From Pirellulales bacterium (lineage in GTDB: Bacteria > Planctomycetota > Planctomycetia > Pirellulales > DATAWG01), in assembly GCA_035939775.1 (NCBI GenBank), contig DASZFO010000134.1:1-64000 (forward strand): a stretch of DNA of 64,000 nucleotides, in the 5' to 3' direction. Shown piece by piece: positions 18,938-28,082 of the stretch. Positions within the stretch are counted from its first letter, which is position 1. Every line of letters starts with the position of its first letter. Under the pieces are notes generated by a model. The model was not told where the DNA came from. It made no database searches and saw nothing but the letters and a program-made list of their open reading frames with translations. The position numbers and the translations under genes are program-made.

Positions 18938-19039
18938 GGACCGAGCGCGAGCGGGACTCGGCATCGCACCCGGCGGATACTATAGTGAGATTGGTTTCCG
19001 CCCAACGCTACGGCAATTGCTTCCCGACCCCCCGCACCT

Positions 19040-20332
19040 ATGGCCTATCCCCAGATGTTTCGCGTGCGGCAGATTTGGGAGCGGCCGCGAGTCGACGACG
19101 TGCCGGCGGCCGTCGAAGCCGAGTTGGCCGGGCTGCGATTGGCAGACAAAGTGCGGCCGGGGCAGACAATCGCCATCGCGGTCGGCAGCCGGGGAATTGC
19201 CGAGATTTCGTCGGTCGTTCGCGGGGTCGTGCGGCACTTCCTGAACCTTGGCGCCCGGCCGTTCATTGTGCCGGCGATGGGCAGCCACGGCGGCGGAACG
19301 GCCGAGGGGCAGCAGCGAATCCTCGAGTCCTACGGCGTCACCGAGGCGTTCTGCGGCGCTCCGATCGGGGCTAGCATGGAAACGGTGGTCGTCGATCAGG
19401 CAGCCGAAGGGTTTCCGATCCGCTTCGATCGCCTCGCCTCCGAGGCCGATCACGTATTTGTCTGCGCGCGCATCAAGCCGCACACCTCGTTCGTCGGCCG
19501 GATCGAAAGCGGGCTGATGAAAATGCTGCTCATCGGACTGGGCAAGCACGATGGGGCCAAAGTCTATCATCGGGCCATCCACGACTTTAGTTTCGAGCAG
19601 ATCGTGCGGAAAGTCGGCGCGCGAGTGATCGAGCGCTGCCGCATTCTCGGGGGTATCGCGGTCGTGGAAAACGCTTACAACGAGGTCGCGCGGTTGACCG
19701 CCGTCGCTCCTGGCGACTTCGAGGCCACCGATGAAGCCCTGCTCAAACTGGCCAAGCAGTGGATGCCGCGGCTGCCGTTCGATTTTGCCCATATCCTGAT
19801 CGTCGACGAAATCGGCAAGAACATTAGCGGCACGGGGATGGACACGAACGTCGTCGGGCGGAAGTTTCGCGACGGCCGGCAAGCTTTGAGCGAAACGCCC
19901 GTCATACGCCGGATCATCGTTCGCGGATTGACGGCCGCCACGCACGGGGTCGCGCACGGCGTCGGGCTGGCAGATTTCTGCACGACGCGCTTGGTTCGAC
20001 AGACGAATCGCGAGGCCACCTGGGTCAACGGGCTGGCGAGCGGCTCGGTGGCCATCTCGGCGTTTCCGCTCTATTTCGAGACCGACCGCGAGCTGCTCGA
20101 CTATTCGCTGGCGATCATCGGTCTGGTCGAGCCGCCGGATGCGAAGGTCCTGTGGATCAAGAACACGCTCGAGGTGGCCGAAGTCGAATGCTCCGCGGCG
20201 TATCTGGAGGAAGCCCGCGAGCGCGCCGATTTGGAGATTCTCAGCGGCCTGCACGACCTACCACTCGATGCGGTAGGCAATCTGCCTCACGAGTGGCAAC
20301 TGGCAAGTGGCAAGCGGCGGGCGGATCGGTAG
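19040..20332 (+). CDS. LarA-like / DUF2088 lactate racemase domain protein
   Basis: This is a 430-residue protein. The motifs AIAVGSRGIAEISSVV, FIVPAMGSHGGGTAEGQ, RIKPHTSFVGRIESGLMKMLLIGLGKHDGA and DEIGKNISGTGMDTNVVGR match the N-terminal domain of nickel-dependent lactate racemases and related DUF2088 proteins. These interconvert 2-hydroxy acid stereoisomers with a nickel-pincer cofactor. Whether it has full LarA activity is open, and no larBCE-type cofactor genes are nearby. The last residues (QLASGKRRADR) are encoded by a caagtggcaag word tract, and the stop TAG is the first triplet of the palindrome at 20330-20415. Confidence 0.82.
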   Translation: MAYPQMFRVRQIWERPRVDDVPAAVEAELAGLRLADKVRPGQTIAIAVGSRGIAEISSVVRGVVRHFLNLGARPFIVPAMGSHGGGTAEGQQRILESYGVTEAFCGAPIGASMETVVVDQAAEGFPIRFDRLASEADHVFVCARIKPHTSFVGRIESGLMKMLLIGLGKHDGAKVYHRAIHDFSFEQIVRKVGARVIERCRILGGIAVVENAYNEVARLTAVAPGDFEATDEALLKLAKQWMPRLPFDFAHILIVDEIGKNISGTGMDTNVVGRKFRDGRQALSETPVIRRIIVRGLTAATHGVAHGVGLADFCTTRLVRQTNREATWVNGLASGSVAISAFPLYFETDRELLDYSLAIIGLVEPPDAKVLWIKNTLEVAEVECSAAYLEEARERADLEILSGLHDLPLDAVGNLPHEWQLASGKRRADR

Positions 20333-20415
20333 GGTGCGTCAAGCGGTTCGTCCGCGCAGACGCACCGTGAACGACCAACGCGCGGTGCGTCTGCGGCGGC
20401 CTTGACGCACCCTAC
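20330..20415. repeat. Palindrome tagggtgcgtcaag, providing stops for both convergent genes
   Basis: The outer 15-base arms are perfect (20329-20343 against 20401-20415), and an inner 12-base arm (gcagacgcaccg / cggtgcgtctgc) is also perfect. The TAG at 20330 ends the LarA-like gene. On the other strand, the TAG complementary to 20412-20414 ends the M50 gene. It may act as a bidirectional terminator. Confidence 0.85.
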
Positions 20416-22673
20416 AATTTGAAATGGAACGTCTGGCCGAACCAGCGCCAGACGCGGCCGCCCAGGCTGACCCAGCGGGTCGCGGAGACTTTCGCGCGAC
20501 CGCGCAGGCCGACGACCAGGAGCTGATTGTCGTCGTCGAGCGGGGCGACCGCCTGATACGACGGAGTAAGCGGCCGCTCGGCGCCCGTGGTGGGATCGGT
20601 CTTGGTTTGCAGATCGCCCCCCGACTTGTGACTCAGCTCGCGCGGGCTGAATTTGAGATCGAGCTTCGAGATTTCGGTGATCTCGCTGGTGAAGGTATCG
20701 CCGGGGAGTTCATCGAGCTTTACGACCACCTTCGATCCTGGCTCTTCACCATTGCGGGCGGCAACCATATCGACGTCGGACTGATCGATCACCAGGGCCG
20801 CTTGCATCTTCTGCGGATCGCCGATCTGGCAAAAGGGCACGTTGAGCTTCAGAAACGCGCCGACGTTTCTCTTTTCCAGCGGAGTCCCCCACCAGGTCGG
20901 CAGCCGCTCCTTATCGTCGCTTTGCGGCTCTGGGACCGGGATCGGCGGAATGACGAAGCCGTCGATCGGGGCGTGCAGCTCGAGATGGTCCAGATCGCGC
21001 TGCTTTTTCGCCAATTCGTCCTTGATCGCATCGAGCGATTCTTGGATGTGCGGAATATCCGAGCCGGCCTGCGGATCGCTAAATCGCTCGCGCTGGAGGC
21101 CGCTCAATTGGGATTCCAATTGGGCGGCTTGGAGCTTCAGGTCAGACACCTTCAATTCGAGATCGGTGTTCTCCAGGCGCGCGAGCAAGTCTCCCTTTTT
21201 CACTTGCTGACCGGCATGAACGCGGACCTCAACAACCGAGCCGGGTTGCTCGACGTAGACCGTCCGGGCGTCTCGGGCTTCGACATCGAGCGTACACATG
21301 ATCCGATATGGCAGCGGCAGGAACAGCACCGCCAGGATCACCGTGCCGATCACCGCCAGCGAAATTCGGAATCGTTCTTTTTTCACTTGTTCCAACCGTC
21401 CGGGGACCCAAAAGAAATGTCCAAGCTTCCACAACGGCCGCACGACCAAACCGCCGATCGCCGCCAATCCGATGATCTGCCCGATGACCTCCAGGCGATA
21501 TGGCTCGAACACCTTTTGGAGAAACATGAGAATCGAAAAGGTGATAAACCAACTATAAGCCGCGGAGGCGACCGAGTACAACGCGAAGAACACCTGATTT
21601 CGCTTCGGCAAAAACGGGTCGTCCGGCTCTTCCATCCCCAAGCACCAGGTCCCCAGCTTGCGGCTTAAGATCGTCGTGGCCTTTTGGCGGAGATTGGGAA
21701 TTTCCGTGAGGTCGGAGAGAATGTAATAGCCGTCGTACCGCAGGAGCGGGTTGGCGTTGAAGATCACCGTGCTCACCGAGCAGACGAACATCGTGTTCAG
21801 GGCCATTTCGTTGACGAACCCCGGCTCGCTAAACCACCACACATAGGTGGCGATCGACGCGATCACTAGCTCGACATACATCCCCGCCGCGCCGATCGAC
21901 GCCCGATGCCATTTGTTCGGCAGCATCCAGGAATCGGACACGTTGCAATACAGGCATGGAGTGAGCACCAGCATCATGAAACCCAGTTCATGGCATTCGC
22001 CGCCGAAATGCTTGCAGCTCAGGCCATGGCCGAATTCATGGCAGACCTTGGTGATCGCGACCGCCAGCGCCAGCCAAAGCCAGTTCCCCTTGGCGAAGAA
22101 TTGATGGAAGCTCGGCAGCTTCGACCAGAATATGTCGAACTGGACCAGCACCAGCGTCAGCGCGGAGAGCGCGAGCAAGACGCAGATCACCAGCGCCGTG
22201 CGCGTGAAGAACCAGGAGACCTTGGGATAGAGCCAGCTAAGAATCCGCTCGGGATCGATTCCCTTGAAGCGGATCGCCAGCACGTTCGAGAGCGTGGCAA
22301 GCCATTCCTGCCGCTTCCGCTCGCCGCGGCGCTTGAGCAACTGCTGGCCTTGCCCCGGCATGTCGGCAATCACCAGGTTGCTGCGGTGCAACATGCCGAC
22401 GAATTGGCCGATCTCCTCGACGCTGATCTGCTGCGGGGCGAACAGGTCTTCGAAGCCGCGCTTCAGATCATCCAGGCTCGCCAGGCCGTCGAGCATCTTG
22501 AGCAGGGCGAATTCTTCTTCCTGAAAGCGGAAGTAGTTCAACCCGATCGGGTCCTTCAGCACCCAATACAGCCGCCCCTGATAGCGCTGCTGATGCGCGG
22601 TCAAATCCGGCCGCATCCGCAACCCCAACGGCCGGGCGGAACTCGAGAGCAGGCTGTCGGCGAGGGAGGGCAA
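20412..22673 (-). CDS. M50 site-2-protease-like / HlyD hybrid membrane protein
   Basis: This is a 753-residue protein. Residues about 30-105 resemble a PqqD-like peptide-binding domain (YWVLKDPIGLNYFRFQEEEFALLKMLDG). Residues about 150-450 form a multi-helix M50 metalloprotease, with the zinc motif HEFGH at 212-216 and the third-ligand motif NANPLLRYDGYY. The C-terminal third is a HlyD/biotinyl-lipoyl adaptor (VRVHAGQQVKKGDLLARLENTDLELK) with a coiled coil. Such proteins are annotated as putative peptide zinc metalloproteases. It is the last gene of the GAF-HlyD / HlyD / M50 operon. The stop is supplied by the palindrome at 20330-20415. Confidence 0.88.
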   Translation of the reverse strand: MPSLADSLLSSSARPLGLRMRPDLTAHQQRYQGRLYWVLKDPIGLNYFRFQEEEFALLKMLDGLASLDDLKRGFEDLFAPQQISVEEIGQFVGMLHRSNLVIADMPGQGQQLLKRRGERKRQEWLATLSNVLAIRFKGIDPERILSWLYPKVSWFFTRTALVICVLLALSALTLVLVQFDIFWSKLPSFHQFFAKGNWLWLALAVAITKVCHEFGHGLSCKHFGGECHELGFMMLVLTPCLYCNVSDSWMLPNKWHRASIGAAGMYVELVIASIATYVWWFSEPGFVNEMALNTMFVCSVSTVIFNANPLLRYDGYYILSDLTEIPNLRQKATTILSRKLGTWCLGMEEPDDPFLPKRNQVFFALYSVASAAYSWFITFSILMFLQKVFEPYRLEVIGQIIGLAAIGGLVVRPLWKLGHFFWVPGRLEQVKKERFRISLAVIGTVILAVLFLPLPYRIMCTLDVEARDARTVYVEQPGSVVEVRVHAGQQVKKGDLLARLENTDLELKVSDLKLQAAQLESQLSGLQRERFSDPQAGSDIPHIQESLDAIKDELAKKQRDLDHLELHAPIDGFVIPPIPVPEPQSDDKERLPTWWGTPLEKRNVGAFLKLNVPFCQIGDPQKMQAALVIDQSDVDMVAARNGEEPGSKVVVKLDELPGDTFTSEITEISKLDLKFSPRELSHKSGGDLQTKTDPTTGAERPLTPSYQAVAPLDDDNQLLVVGLRGRAKVSATRWVSLGGRVWRWFGQTFHFKL

Positions 22674-22714
22674 GTACGAAGTACGAAGGACAAAGGACGA
22701 AAAAAGACGAAGTC
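22672..22714. repeat. Word repeat aagtacgaa/ggacgaa
   Basis: Tandem degenerate units (aagtacgaa, gtacgaagg, acaaaggacga) fill the gap between the HlyD and M50 genes of the same operon, just upstream of the M50 start. Complementary words occur at 54383-54420 and 61624-61655, also just ahead of gene starts. Confidence 0.7.
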
Positions 22715-22777
22715 GTTTAGCCGCAACCCGAGGTCAAACGGAGGGGAGCGCGTCCCCGAATACCGAGCCCCGAGTTC

Positions 22778-23683
22778 CTATTTCGTGTCGATCGTCATGG
22801 TCGCGGTCGCGCCTGGGCGAAGGAGCCAAAGGTCGGTGCGGCCCGGGACGAGGCGGTTATCGACCTCGGCCCACACGCGATAATCGCCCCCCGCTTCAAC
22901 GAGCGGGCTGACGAAGACAACCTTCCCGGTGAACTGCTCCGGCTGGATTTTATGAGCCAGCTTGATCGAGACAACCACATTGCGATCAAGTATGTCTTGT
23001 GGCGAATACACCGCGGAGTTTAAAAAGCCCTCGATGCGGAGCCGGTCCATTCGCAAGATGCGCATGACCGGGTCGCCCGGCTTGACCCATTCGCCCTCGT
23101 GCTGGGGAACCTCGACGACGACGCCATCGAGCGGCGACTTGATCTTGCGATGGGCGATTCCTTCATCGGCGGCGGTGACTTCGGCGGCCTTGGCTTTGGC
23201 CGTGTCCTCGGCGATCTTTTGCTCGAGTTCGGCTTGCTGGATCTGAAATCCAGCCCGCTGATAGTCCAATTCCAGCCGCTTCACCTCCACCAACGGAACG
23301 GAATTCTTGACCTTGTCGTAGGCTTCCTTGTTTTTCTGCCAGGTGTAATAGGCCACGCCCTCCGCGGCCCTTGCATACTTAATATCGACGTCGCTCGTCG
23401 CCTTTTTGCTGGCGGCGTCGAGTTCGCCTTGCGCCTTATCTTTTTCCGCCTTAGGAATGATGTCGTCCATCTGCACGAGCAATTGTCCCTTGGTCACTGC
23501 GTCCCCTCTCTTGGCCTTGAGACTGACGATAACCCCCGCCTCTTGCGAAGGGACTTGGGCCTCTTCGATCAACGAGACGAGGCAGTTTTTCAACGTCGGC
23601 GGTTCTTCGGCCGCGGCAGGCAACCGCCCCGACGACGTAGCGAGCCCCAGGGCAGCCGACAGGATGGCAAATCCGATTCGCAT
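22778..23683 (-). CDS. HlyD/RND-type periplasmic adaptor protein
   Basis: This is a 301-residue exported adaptor. The signal peptide MRIGFAILSAALGLATSSGRLPAAAEE fixes the start at 23683. The lipoyl half-motif (VSLKAKRGDAVTKGQLLVQMDD), a long alpha-helical hairpin rich in A, E, K and Q, the second lipoyl half (IKSPLDGVVVEVPQHEGEWVKPGDPVMRI) and a beta-barrel domain follow. Adaptors of this class bridge an inner-membrane machine to the outer envelope. It starts 8 bases after the GAF-HlyD gene ends and lies 104 bases before the M50 gene. The expected transporter partner (RND or ABC) is absent, which suggests that the M50 protein or a distant gene takes that place. Confidence 0.9.
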   Translation of the reverse strand: MRIGFAILSAALGLATSSGRLPAAAEEPPTLKNCLVSLIEEAQVPSQEAGVIVSLKAKRGDAVTKGQLLVQMDDIIPKAEKDKAQGELDAASKKATSDVDIKYARAAEGVAYYTWQKNKEAYDKVKNSVPLVEVKRLELDYQRAGFQIQQAELEQKIAEDTAKAKAAEVTAADEGIAHRKIKSPLDGVVVEVPQHEGEWVKPGDPVMRILRMDRLRIEGFLNSAVYSPQDILDRNVVVSIKLAHKIQPEQFTGKVVFVSPLVEAGGDYRVWAEVDNRLVPGRTDLWLLRPGATATMTIDTK

Positions 23684-23691
23684 ATGAATCC

Positions 23692-25770
23692 TCAAAACAG
23701 CGGGAACAGAATTCTCTTTTGAACGAACGAAATCACATCGTGGAACCAGCAGTAGCCGATCGAAGCGGTGCCGCAATCGACCTTCACGTTGACCGAAGCT
23801 CCCTGACGCAGCTCGAGCGCGTCGTGCTGCAACTTGTCGACGGTCACTTTGAGAAGCACTACATTGCCCTCTTCACCTTGCACGTGCGCGGAGCGCTCGA
23901 TCTCGAAGACCTTGCCGTAGTGCCGGGTGCCGGTTTCCGTGGCGAGGATATAAGAGGCGTCGAGCCGGGGATCAACCTCATTGCCGGATTCAGCCTTTTC
24001 TTGCGCCGCCTTCTCTTTCTTATCCTTTTCCGCTTTGGCCACGAACCCCATCCGATCTTCCGGCATCAGCACGTCGAGTTCCCATTCTTTATCCGGATTG
24101 GACACGGTCAGGAGCAACTGCCCCATCTCGACCGGGCGGCTGAGCAATTTTTCCCGAATCTGCCAGGTAACGACCTGACCATTGATCGGACTGCGGATTA
24201 CCAATTTGTCCAACTCTTCGCGTAGCAGCTTGAGCTGGGCCTCGTAGCTCGATTCTTGCTCACGGAATTGCATGGCCTCGCTCTTGAGCCGCTCCTGTTC
24301 TTCAAGCGAAAGACGGCTGCGGGCCGCTTCTTGAAGCAACCGCTCCTTGGCGGCCGATTGCGATCGGGCGGCGTTGCGCTTCCCTTCCGTGTCTACCAAC
24401 TTCACATCGAGATCGTTGTTGCGCAATTTGATCAGCGGTTGATCTTTTTTGACCATATCGCCGTGCTGGACGAGAATCTCATCGACGTCGCCCGCCACTT
24501 CGGCAAACACGTCGCGCTTGTCCACCGGCTCGAGCGTCCCCTTCCCCGAAAGCTGGAACTTCATCGGGATAACGAACAGCGCCACGAGCAGCACCAGGAC
24601 GGCGCCGCCGATCGAGAGCGTCTTCGGCAGCGTGCGGGCTTGCACCAACCACCGCGATTTGCCGATCGCTCGCCAGACCGGCATCAGGAAGAGTTCATTG
24701 TGCTCGCGGGCGTTGGAGAGAGCCAGCGCGCTGTGGTCGGTCACGACGTCGATCCGCCGCCGCATGCTCTCGGTCAGATTATCTTCGGTGATCTGCTCGA
24801 TCACCAGCGCGCCGAGAAACTCGGGCGGTTCGTTCTCGTCGTCCTTGTCGCCGCGCGGCCGTTCGAGCGGCAGCACGGCCACCATCTTGGAATGCGATTC
24901 GTCGGCATAAGTTTCGACCGACTCTTCGATCTGCGGCGGGAGGTTCGAGGTGTCGCCGCTATACCAAAGGTCTTCGCCCCCCGCGACGACGATCGACGCC
25001 AGCTTGCCAAGCAGCGTGACCGTGTTCGAGCGGTTGTCGAGCAGTTCCTGCCCGCTGATCGCCTCGACGCGGCAACGATTACCGCGCTTCAGCGCGACGC
25101 TCACTCGGTCGCAGCCGATGAGCCGCCGCCCTTCGTTGGCGATCGTGTAGGCCGTCCGCCGCGGATCGAGCCCTTCGTGAACGAGCCGAGTGAACTGCTC
25201 GAGCTGCGACCACATGATCTGCCGGTCGGCGAACGACCGCAGCCGGCGGGTCTTGAGAAAGTCGCCGGCCAAATCGCACATCTGCATCAGAAACCGCAGA
25301 TAGCCGCGCTCGACCGTCGGCCGGCCGCCGGCCCGCTGAAAGACTTCGACGATCCCCTGCACTTCCTGGTCGCTCTTGAGCGCGCCGAGCACGAGCAGGA
25401 ATTCGGTCGGGTTGGCGGCCTCGCCATTTTCGCCATCGCCGGAGTGCGGTTGCACGAGCAGCCCTTGCCCGTCGGCCGCCACTTTGTGGAGCAAGCGGCC
25501 GTGGCGCAGTTGATCGTCTTCGTTGTCTCCGAGCCGCGCTTGCTGGAGATTCATCTGATAGGCGAGCTTCAGACCGCCCCCCTCGTCGAGCGTCCAAATC
25601 GCGCCGCCGATCGCGGCCAGCGCCGTCACCACCCGCGTGAGAAACCCTTCATAAAACTCGCCGGGCGACATTTCAGAGCGCGAGAGCCCCTCGATCTCAT
25701 GAACCAGCGTGCGAAGCTGCTGCCGCGTCTGGTCGATCAACTCGGGATCAAAGGAGGAGGCAGAACTCAT
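23692..25770 (-). CDS. GAF-domain / HlyD hybrid membrane protein
   Basis: This is a 692-residue protein. The first half (about 1-370) holds two GAF-like sensor regions, including the segment RRTAYTIANEGRRLIGCDRVSVALKRG and the closing helix IDVVTDHSALALSNAREHNELFL. One transmembrane helix follows (LSIGGAVLVLLVALFVIPM, about 395-415). The second half is an adaptor with lipoyl motifs (GDVDEILVQHGDMVKKDQPLIKLRNNDLDVKL; VIRSPINGQVVTWQI) and an EKK-rich linker. A sensor on one face of the membrane and an adaptor on the other suggest signal-gated assembly or export. It is the first gene of the three-gene operon. The 275-base upstream gap holds only a weak hairpin with a T run. Confidence 0.88.
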   Translation of the reverse strand: MSSASSFDPELIDQTRQQLRTLVHEIEGLSRSEMSPGEFYEGFLTRVVTALAAIGGAIWTLDEGGGLKLAYQMNLQQARLGDNEDDQLRHGRLLHKVAADGQGLLVQPHSGDGENGEAANPTEFLLVLGALKSDQEVQGIVEVFQRAGGRPTVERGYLRFLMQMCDLAGDFLKTRRLRSFADRQIMWSQLEQFTRLVHEGLDPRRTAYTIANEGRRLIGCDRVSVALKRGNRCRVEAISGQELLDNRSNTVTLLGKLASIVVAGGEDLWYSGDTSNLPPQIEESVETYADESHSKMVAVLPLERPRGDKDDENEPPEFLGALVIEQITEDNLTESMRRRIDVVTDHSALALSNAREHNELFLMPVWRAIGKSRWLVQARTLPKTLSIGGAVLVLLVALFVIPMKFQLSGKGTLEPVDKRDVFAEVAGDVDEILVQHGDMVKKDQPLIKLRNNDLDVKLVDTEGKRNAARSQSAAKERLLQEAARSRLSLEEQERLKSEAMQFREQESSYEAQLKLLREELDKLVIRSPINGQVVTWQIREKLLSRPVEMGQLLLTVSNPDKEWELDVLMPEDRMGFVAKAEKDKKEKAAQEKAESGNEVDPRLDASYILATETGTRHYGKVFEIERSAHVQGEEGNVVLLKVTVDKLQHDALELRQGASVNVKVDCGTASIGYCWFHDVISFVQKRILFPLF

Positions 25771-26045
25771 AAGGGCGATCGAGGCTCGTCGAGCCGAAGA
25801 GAAAATCGTGCAAGCTAGGAGGGTGGAGTTTCCTGGCCGGAACCGGCAAGTCTTAAGCCAACCCTACCTTGAACTTAAGCCCAGTCGGGCCTTTTTTCGG
25901 GCGTCTGCCGACGATGCACCCGGAGATCCGTTAAAATTGGGTCGAACGTTACCTCATCGTCCGGCCGCTGGCAGCTTCCTTAAATTGAACGATACCGCCG
26001 TCGAATTGCAACCCTATCGGCGCTTTATCAGTCACCGGAGCCAAC

Positions 26046-27221
26046 ATGACAGACCGAGTTGACGACATTTGCCCCCGTCCCGCTAAACTGCCTACGCAAC
26101 CAACCGAGCCGTTGGTTGAGCCGATTTATCCGAGTTCGGTCTACCGCTGCGCTGACCCGGCGCAGGCCGCCGCCATGCTTGCGGGCGAAGCACTTGGCCA
26201 CGTCTACCGCCGCGACGGCCATCCCAATTCCGAACTGCTCGCGGAGAAATGCCGTCAATTGCACGGCGCCCCGCAGGCGGCGATCGCGGCCTCCGGGATG
26301 GGCGCGCTGGCCCTGGCCCTCGTCTCGCAGTGCCAGCAAGGGGATCATATCGTCGTCGGCAATCAGCTTTATGGCCGTAGCTTTCTATTGCTCTGCGACG
26401 AAGCGCGGCGGCTGGGAATCGCGACGACCGTCGTCGACACGTGCGATCTCGAAGCTACGGCAGCCGCAATCATTCCGGCGACTAAGCTGCTCGTCGTCGA
26501 AACGATCACCAATCCACTGCTGCGCGTCTCGGATATTCGCGGCCTCGCCGAAATTGCCCATCGCCGCGGGGCGTTGCTCCTGGTCGATAATACGCTGGCT
26601 TCGCCGCTACTCTGCCGGCCGCTTGAATTCGGCGCCGATCTGGTGCTGGAGAGTCTCACAAAGATCATGAACGGCCACAGCGATGTGCTGCTCGGCTTGC
26701 TCTGCGGTCGCGAAGAGGTCTGGCAGCGGGTGCCGACTACGCTTTCCACTTGGGGCTGGAGCGCCGCGCCGCTCGATTGCTGGCTCGCCGCTCGCGGGCT
26801 CGGCACGCTGCACCTGCGGGCGGAGCGGGCCTCGGCCAACGCGCTCGCCGCGGCTCGATTTCTCGCCGCCCGCCGTGAAGTCGAGATCGTCTACTATCCA
26901 GGACTCGCCGAGCACCATGACCACGAGTTGGCCACGCGGCAGCTCGGCGGCCGGTATGGCTCGTTGGTAACATTCACGCTGCATGGCGGCACGGAGGCGG
27001 CGGCGCGTTTCATTTCCGCGGCACGCCGCATCCCGTTCTGCCCATCGCTCGGGGAACTTTCGACGACCCTCACCCATCCCGAATCCACGAGCCATCGCGC
27101 GATGACCCCAACGGCACGCGAATCGCTCGGCATCAAAGGGGGCACGATCCGCCTCTCGGTCGGCGTGGAGTCGAGCGAGTTCGTTATCGAAGCGCTGATC
27201 GAAGCGCTGGCCGCGGGATAG
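26046..27221 (+). CDS. PLP-dependent transsulfuration enzyme (cystathionine gamma-synthase/lyase family)
   Basis: This is a 391-residue Cys/Met-metabolism PLP enzyme. The lysine that binds the cofactor is K206 in LESLTKIMNGHSD. Family motifs VYRRDGHPNSELLAEKCRQLHGA, VVETITNPLLRVSDI, LLLVDNTLASPLLCRPLEFGAD and the C-terminal IRLSVGVES are present. It could be cystathionine gamma-synthase, a lyase, or O-acetylhomoserine sulfhydrylase; sequence alone does not decide. The start has a ggag site. A pair of small perfect palindromes follows the stop. Confidence 0.88.
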   Translation: MTDRVDDICPRPAKLPTQPTEPLVEPIYPSSVYRCADPAQAAAMLAGEALGHVYRRDGHPNSELLAEKCRQLHGAPQAAIAASGMGALALALVSQCQQGDHIVVGNQLYGRSFLLLCDEARRLGIATTVVDTCDLEATAAAIIPATKLLVVETITNPLLRVSDIRGLAEIAHRRGALLLVDNTLASPLLCRPLEFGADLVLESLTKIMNGHSDVLLGLLCGREEVWQRVPTTLSTWGWSAAPLDCWLAARGLGTLHLRAERASANALAAARFLAARREVEIVYYPGLAEHHDHELATRQLGGRYGSLVTFTLHGGTEAAARFISAARRIPFCPSLGELSTTLTHPESTSHRAMTPTARESLGIKGGTIRLSVGVESSEFVIEALIEALAAG

Positions 27222-27232
27222 CGTATTCGTAG

Positions 27233-27276
27233 CCGACGCTGCCAGCGTCGGTCACGCGGATGCTGGCAGCATCCGC
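27233..27276. repeat. Two adjacent small palindromes after the transsulfuration gene
   Basis: ccgacgctg-c-cagcgtcgg (27233-27251) and gcggatgct-ggc-agcatccgc (27256-27276) each have perfect 9-base arms. The position just past the stop suggests transcript-end processing or a repeat of the gctggcagc type. There is no T run. Confidence 0.65.
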
Positions 27277-27382
27277 CACGCCTCAGCTTTACAAGAAGAA
27301 ATGCAAATGATAGGATAACATTCACTTATGAATGGTCGGCGCGGTTCGTGGCAATCCTTGCAGGGCCGCCCGCAGTTCTCAT

Positions 27383-27430
27383 TTGGAACCTCTCGCAAAA
27401 CTGCCTCGGCGGTTTTGCGAGAGGTTCCAA
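27383..27430. repeat. 23-bp near-perfect hairpin directly upstream of infA
   Basis: Arms 27383-27405 and 27408-27430 are complementary at every position if one G-U pair is allowed, with only 2 bases between them. The structure ends about 5 bases before the infA ribosome site, so it would form in the 5' leader and could affect translation. It may also be a mobile palindromic repeat. Confidence 0.75.
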
Positions 27431-27445
27431 CACCCGGAGATGCCT

Positions 27446-27673
27446 ATGGCGCAGAAAGAAAAAGAAGAAGCGTTGGAGGTTGAGGGCACGGTGCAGCAAG
27501 CGCTGGCCAACACGCGGTTTCGCGTGCAAATCGAAGGGGGCCACATCGTGACCGCCCACGTCGCCGGACGGATGCGAAAAAACTTCATCCGCATCGTGCC
27601 GGGAGACAAAGTCAAAGTCGAACTCTCTCCCTACGATCTCACGAAGGGGCGCATCACGTTCCGAGAACGTTGA
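27446..27673 (+). CDS. infA: Translation initiation factor IF-1
   Basis: This is a 75-residue OB-fold protein that occupies the A site of the 30S subunit during initiation. It has the standard sequence with [51 protein letters not shown] and [11 protein letters not shown]. Two ATGs are possible (27440 and 27446). The second was chosen because the cggag ribosome site is only 1 base from the first but 7 from the second, and the protein then begins [10 protein letters not shown] strong hairpin lies just upstream. Confidence 0.97.
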   Translation: MAQKEKEEALEVEGTVQQALANTRFRVQIEGGHIVTAHVAGRMRKNFIRIVPGDKVKVELSPYDLTKGRITFRER

Positions 27674-28082
27674 GGGCTGCCTAGCTATCGTGGACGGCGC
27701 GGGACAGCGCCATAATCTTGCGAAATGCGCGGCGCTTGCTTTATGCGCCCATGGAGCGCAATTCATCGGAGTTCCGATGCGTGAATTCCGCGGCCAAGGG
27801 ACGCCAAAAGGCCCAGAATTCTTCCGAATTCGGTTACGGAAATCGCGACGTTCCTCGCCGCTTGCCGCGGCGTAACCTACGCTTGTGCAAACAGTCGGCG
27901 ACCGGCCGGCCCCCTCAGGGGTGGATGCGGCGGCTCGGGGTTTCTGCCAAATTCGGAATCCTTAAAACCTTGCCGTCGCGGCGAGGGTATTAGTTTTCGG
28001 CGTTCCAGCGGCGCGTTGTCGGCAGTCGTATGATCGCCGGCCGCCGCTTTAGATTCCCAATTTTTGTCGAGGAGTTTCCATC
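27674..28082. other. Intergenic region with no recognisable gene
   Basis: These 409 bases between infA and the next secreted-protein gene hold no convincing protein. A 91-codon frame at 27718-27993 has an unbiased composition and no family features. A few aattc palindromic words (about 27757-27835) resemble the repeat at 57276-57350. The promoter for the downstream gene presumably lies here. Confidence 0.5.

Noticed and set aside
24256-25818. 520-codon open frame opposite the GAF-HlyD gene
   Set aside because: Antisense to a gene with clear domains; no family motifs and shadow-type composition.
25875-25899. Short hairpin with T run read on the plus strand
   Set aside because: The stem has only 4 base pairs and no plus-strand gene ends before it.
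27718-27993. 91-codon open frame after infA
   Set aside because: Unbiased composition, poor start context and no similarity in motif; the region contains palindromic words.
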